DNA of 38,580 nt, taken from positions 1-38,580 of the forward strand of contig CAYNTJ010000013.1 of assembly GCA_964400515.1 (NCBI GenBank), given 5' to 3'. Below are positions 36,503-38,580 of this stretch, piece by piece. The position numbers and the translations under genes are program-made. Source of the stretch: JAAYHV01 sp964400515. Lineage in GTDB: Bacteria; Bacillota; Clostridia; Peptostreptococcales; Anaerovoracaceae. The number at the start of each line of letters is the position of its first letter. Position 1 is the first letter of the stretch. The notes below the pieces were generated by a model. The model ran no database searches, was not told the origin of the DNA, and was given only the letters and a program-made list of their open reading frames with translations.

Positions 36503-38580
36503 ATGGCCGTGAAAAAATCAGAATTGTATTCTCTTTTATGGGAAGCTTGTAATAAATTAAGAGGTGGCGTTGAGCCATCAAGATATAAAGATTACGTACT
36601 TGTTTTATTGTTCTTTAAATACGTATCAGATAGGTACAAAGGACAACGATTTGCGGAATTCACAGTAAATGAGGGCGCATCATTTGATGATTTGATTGCC
36701 GCAAAAGGTAAAAGCGATGTTGGTGAGCGAGTAGATAAGATTATTCAAAAGTTCCTAGAAGAAAACCGTCTTCAAGGTTCTTTGCCTGACGTTAGCTTTA
36801 ACAATCCAGATGAGCTGGGTTCTGGCAAGGAACTAGTTGATAAGGTTTCTGGCCTTATTGCTATATTCCAAAACCCTGCTATTGACTTTAAAAGTAACAG
36901 AGCTAGTGGAGATGACATCATCGGAGATGCTTATGAATACTTCATGATGAAATTTGCTCAGGAATCTGGTAAGAGTAAGGGGCAGTTTTATACACCTAGT
37001 GAGGTTTCACGTATTATTGCTAGACTTATTGGCATTGGAGATATTAAGCAAGAGACGGGTAAGAAATGGACTCTTCATGATCCGGCGGCAGGTAGTGGTT
37101 CGTTACTAATTCGTGCTGCAGATGAAGCTCCTACAGATGAAGATGGGAATTCCATTGTTTCAATATATGGACAAGAAAAATACCCGGATACAGCAGGTTT
37201 GGCAAAGATGAACTTTATCCTACATAATAAAGGTACGGGTGAAATCAAGAGTGCCAACACTCTAGCAAATCCAGCATATAAGGATGATTTTGGTGGGCTT
37301 AGAAAGTTTGATTTTATAGTTATGAATCCGCCGTTTTCTGATAAAGATTGGACAGATGGAATTAAACCATCAGAAGATAAGTTTAAGAGATTTGACGGCT
37401 ATGGCATACCACCAGAGAAAAATGGTGACTATGCTTGGTTTTTACATGTCTTAAAGGCCTTGGATAGCCAGCATGGTAAGGCTGGAATCATCCTGCCTCA
37501 TGGTGTGCTTTTTAGGGGGAATTCAGAAGAGAATATTAGGAAAGCAGTTCTTGATAAGCGATGGATCAAGGGTATCGTTGGTTTGCCTGCAAACTTATTT
37601 TATGGTACAGGAATTCCTGCCTGTATAATCATTATTGACAAAGAAGATGCGGATAAACGTGAAGGCATCTTTATGATTGATGCAAGCCATGGATTTAAGA
37701 AAGATGGTAACAAAAACCGTCTTCGTGAACAAGATATTGAGAAGATAGTTCAAACCTTTATAAACAAAGAGAAAATTGAGGGATATTCTAAATTTGTTAC
37801 TTATAAAGAAATCTTAGAAGAGAATGACGGGAACCTGAATGTACCTCGATACATCCAAAAGATTGATGATACACTGCCACAAAACATTGCATCACATCTT
37901 AAAGGAGGTATTCCAGAAGTTGATATTAATTCAATAGAAAAATTGTGGAAAATATCACCGAAATTAAAACAAGATATATTTACCTGTGTTGACAAAAAGC
38001 ACAGCGTTTATAAACTTTCAATAAAACCAAACGAGATAGAAGCAGTTATCTCTGATGATGAAAATATTAAGAACGAAAAAGATAATGAGTGTGGCGAACT
38101 ATTCGGAGCTTGGAAAGATGCAGTGAAAGATTCATTGCTAAATATTAATGCAGGCACAAATCCAAAAGAGTTAATTCGTAATATGGGCGTTGAGATTTTG
38201 AGCAAATTTGAATCGGCGCAGCTTCTAGACAATTATGATGTATATGACTTCTTGCTTAATTATTGGAATGAAAAAATGCAAGATGATGTATATGTAATTA
38301 AGGCGAGTGGATATGAGGCTGGTCGTGAGATTGAATATGTATACGCTCAAAAGAAGGCCAAAGATGAAAACGGAGAAGAAATAAAAGTTGACGACACTTC
38401 TAAAATGAAGTCTTTTGATGGTGCATTAATTTCAAGAGATATTATTGAGCGTGAATACTTTGAAACTGAATTATTAGAACTTAATGAGTTGATAGAAAAA
38501 TCCATATTGTTTGAATCCGAACTTGATGAAATGCGTGAAGAAGAATCAGGCGATGAAGGGCTACTTGTAAATGCCTTGAA
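36503..38580 (+). CDS. hsdM: Type I restriction-modification DNA methyltransferase HsdM (partial, runs off the end)
   Basis: N6-adenine methyltransferase subunit of a type I restriction-modification system. The 692 residues visible contain no stop. An N-terminal HsdM helical domain (about 5-150; SRYKDYVLVLLFFKYVSDRY) is followed by the family motif KGQFYTPSEV, SAM motif I DPAAGSGS (near 193) and catalytic NPPF (near 275). The C-terminal part beyond about 450 is long and charged, larger than the 520-residue E. coli form, and may include specificity-subunit contacts. ATG 36503 is preceded by AGAGGT. It uses CGT arginine codons often, unlike the AGA/AGG-rich core genes, a sign of transfer. hsdS and hsdR would be expected beyond the window. 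Confidence 0.95.
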   Translation, partial: MAVKKSELYSLLWEACNKLRGGVEPSRYKDYVLVLLFFKYVSDRYKGQRFAEFTVNEGASFDDLIAAKGKSDVGERVDKIIQKFLEENRLQGSLPDVSFNNPDELGSGKELVDKVSGLIAIFQNPAIDFKSNRASGDDIIGDAYEYFMMKFAQESGKSKGQFYTPSEVSRIIARLIGIGDIKQETGKKWTLHDPAAGSGSLLIRAADEAPTDEDGNSIVSIYGQEKYPDTAGLAKMNFILHNKGTGEIKSANTLANPAYKDDFGGLRKFDFIVMNPPFSDKDWTDGIKPSEDKFKRFDGYGIPPEKNGDYAWFLHVLKALDSQHGKAGIILPHGVLFRGNSEENIRKAVLDKRWIKGIVGLPANLFYGTGIPACIIIIDKEDADKREGIFMIDASHGFKKDGNKNRLREQDIEKIVQTFINKEKIEGYSKFVTYKEILEENDGNLNVPRYIQKIDDTLPQNIASHLKGGIPEVDINSIEKLWKISPKLKQDIFTCVDKKHSVYKLSIKPNEIEAVISDDENIKNEKDNECGELFGAWKDAVKDSLLNINAGTNPKELIRNMGVEILSKFESAQLLDNYDVYDFLLNYWNEKMQDDVYVIKASGYEAGREIEYVYAQKKAKDENGEEIKVDDTSKMKSFDGALISRDIIEREYFETELLELNELIEKSILFESELDEMREEESGDEGLLVNAL

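Overview
This window looks like a core chromosomal segment of a low-GC Gram-positive anaerobe, a clostridial or Tissierellia-type Firmicute. The basis is Firmicute gene orders (SRP RNA-dnaX-ybaB-recR, smpB-ssrA, murB-PHP-rapZ-...-whiA), AGGAGG-type ribosome binding sites, TTGACA/TATAAT promoters, a GAAC-N4-GTTC SOS box, and arginine codons that are nearly all AGA/AGG. A 3-keto-5-aminohexanoate cleavage enzyme (lysine fermentation family), a sodium-coupled amino-acid symporter and a D-serine ammonia-lyase point to an amino-acid fermenter. A Sedimentibacter-like organism is my guess, not a proof.

Layout. 1-1.1 kb: GNAT acetyltransferase and nuclease lipoprotein. 1.1-4.2 kb: SRP RNA, dnaX, ybaB, recR and a free-methionine-sulfoxide reductase. 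4.3-5.8 kb: sodium symporter (minus). 5.9-7.3 kb: YbaK-type tRNA-editing protein and YitT membrane protein. 7.35-12.2 kb: LexA-box-controlled uvrB-uvrA. 12.2-14.2 kb (minus): MltG-like membrane protein and nicotinate phosphoribosyltransferase. 14.25-16.8 kb: pseudouridine synthase, signal peptidase I, smpB and tmRNA. 17-20.7 kb: cell-envelope genes (putative sorted surface protein, small membrane protein, DUF348/G5/3D wall protein) and a 32-residue hydrophobic peptide. 20.7-23.2 kb: GIY-YIG domain joined in frame to D-serine ammonia-lyase, a phosphodiesterase, and a strongly promoted 79-residue orphan. 23.3-29.4 kb: AI-2E-type transporter, murB, PHP hydrolase, rapZ, kce, whiA and a CoA-binding protein. 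29.5-30.6 kb: TetR regulator and flavodoxin. 30.6-36 kb: cation:proton antiporter, Ca/Na antiporter, CorA, rlmD. 36-38.58 kb: the start of an accessory island, with a Phd/YefM-type antitoxin-like protein and a type I methyltransferase HsdM that runs off the end.

Functional themes: DNA replication and repair (dnaX, recR, ybaB, uvrBA), trans-translation (smpB with tmRNA), cell wall and division control (murB, rapZ, whiA, MltG-like, 3D protein), ion homeostasis, and amino-acid uptake and catabolism. The least explained items are the GIY-YIG/DsdA fusion, kce sitting where yvcK normally lies, two small orphan genes with their own strong promoters, a nine-codon leader ORF with a hairpin before the Ca/Na antiporter, and an antitoxin without a toxin next to hsdM. 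I did not find a clearly new multi-gene system. No tRNA, rRNA, CRISPR array, insertion sequence or prophage was seen.
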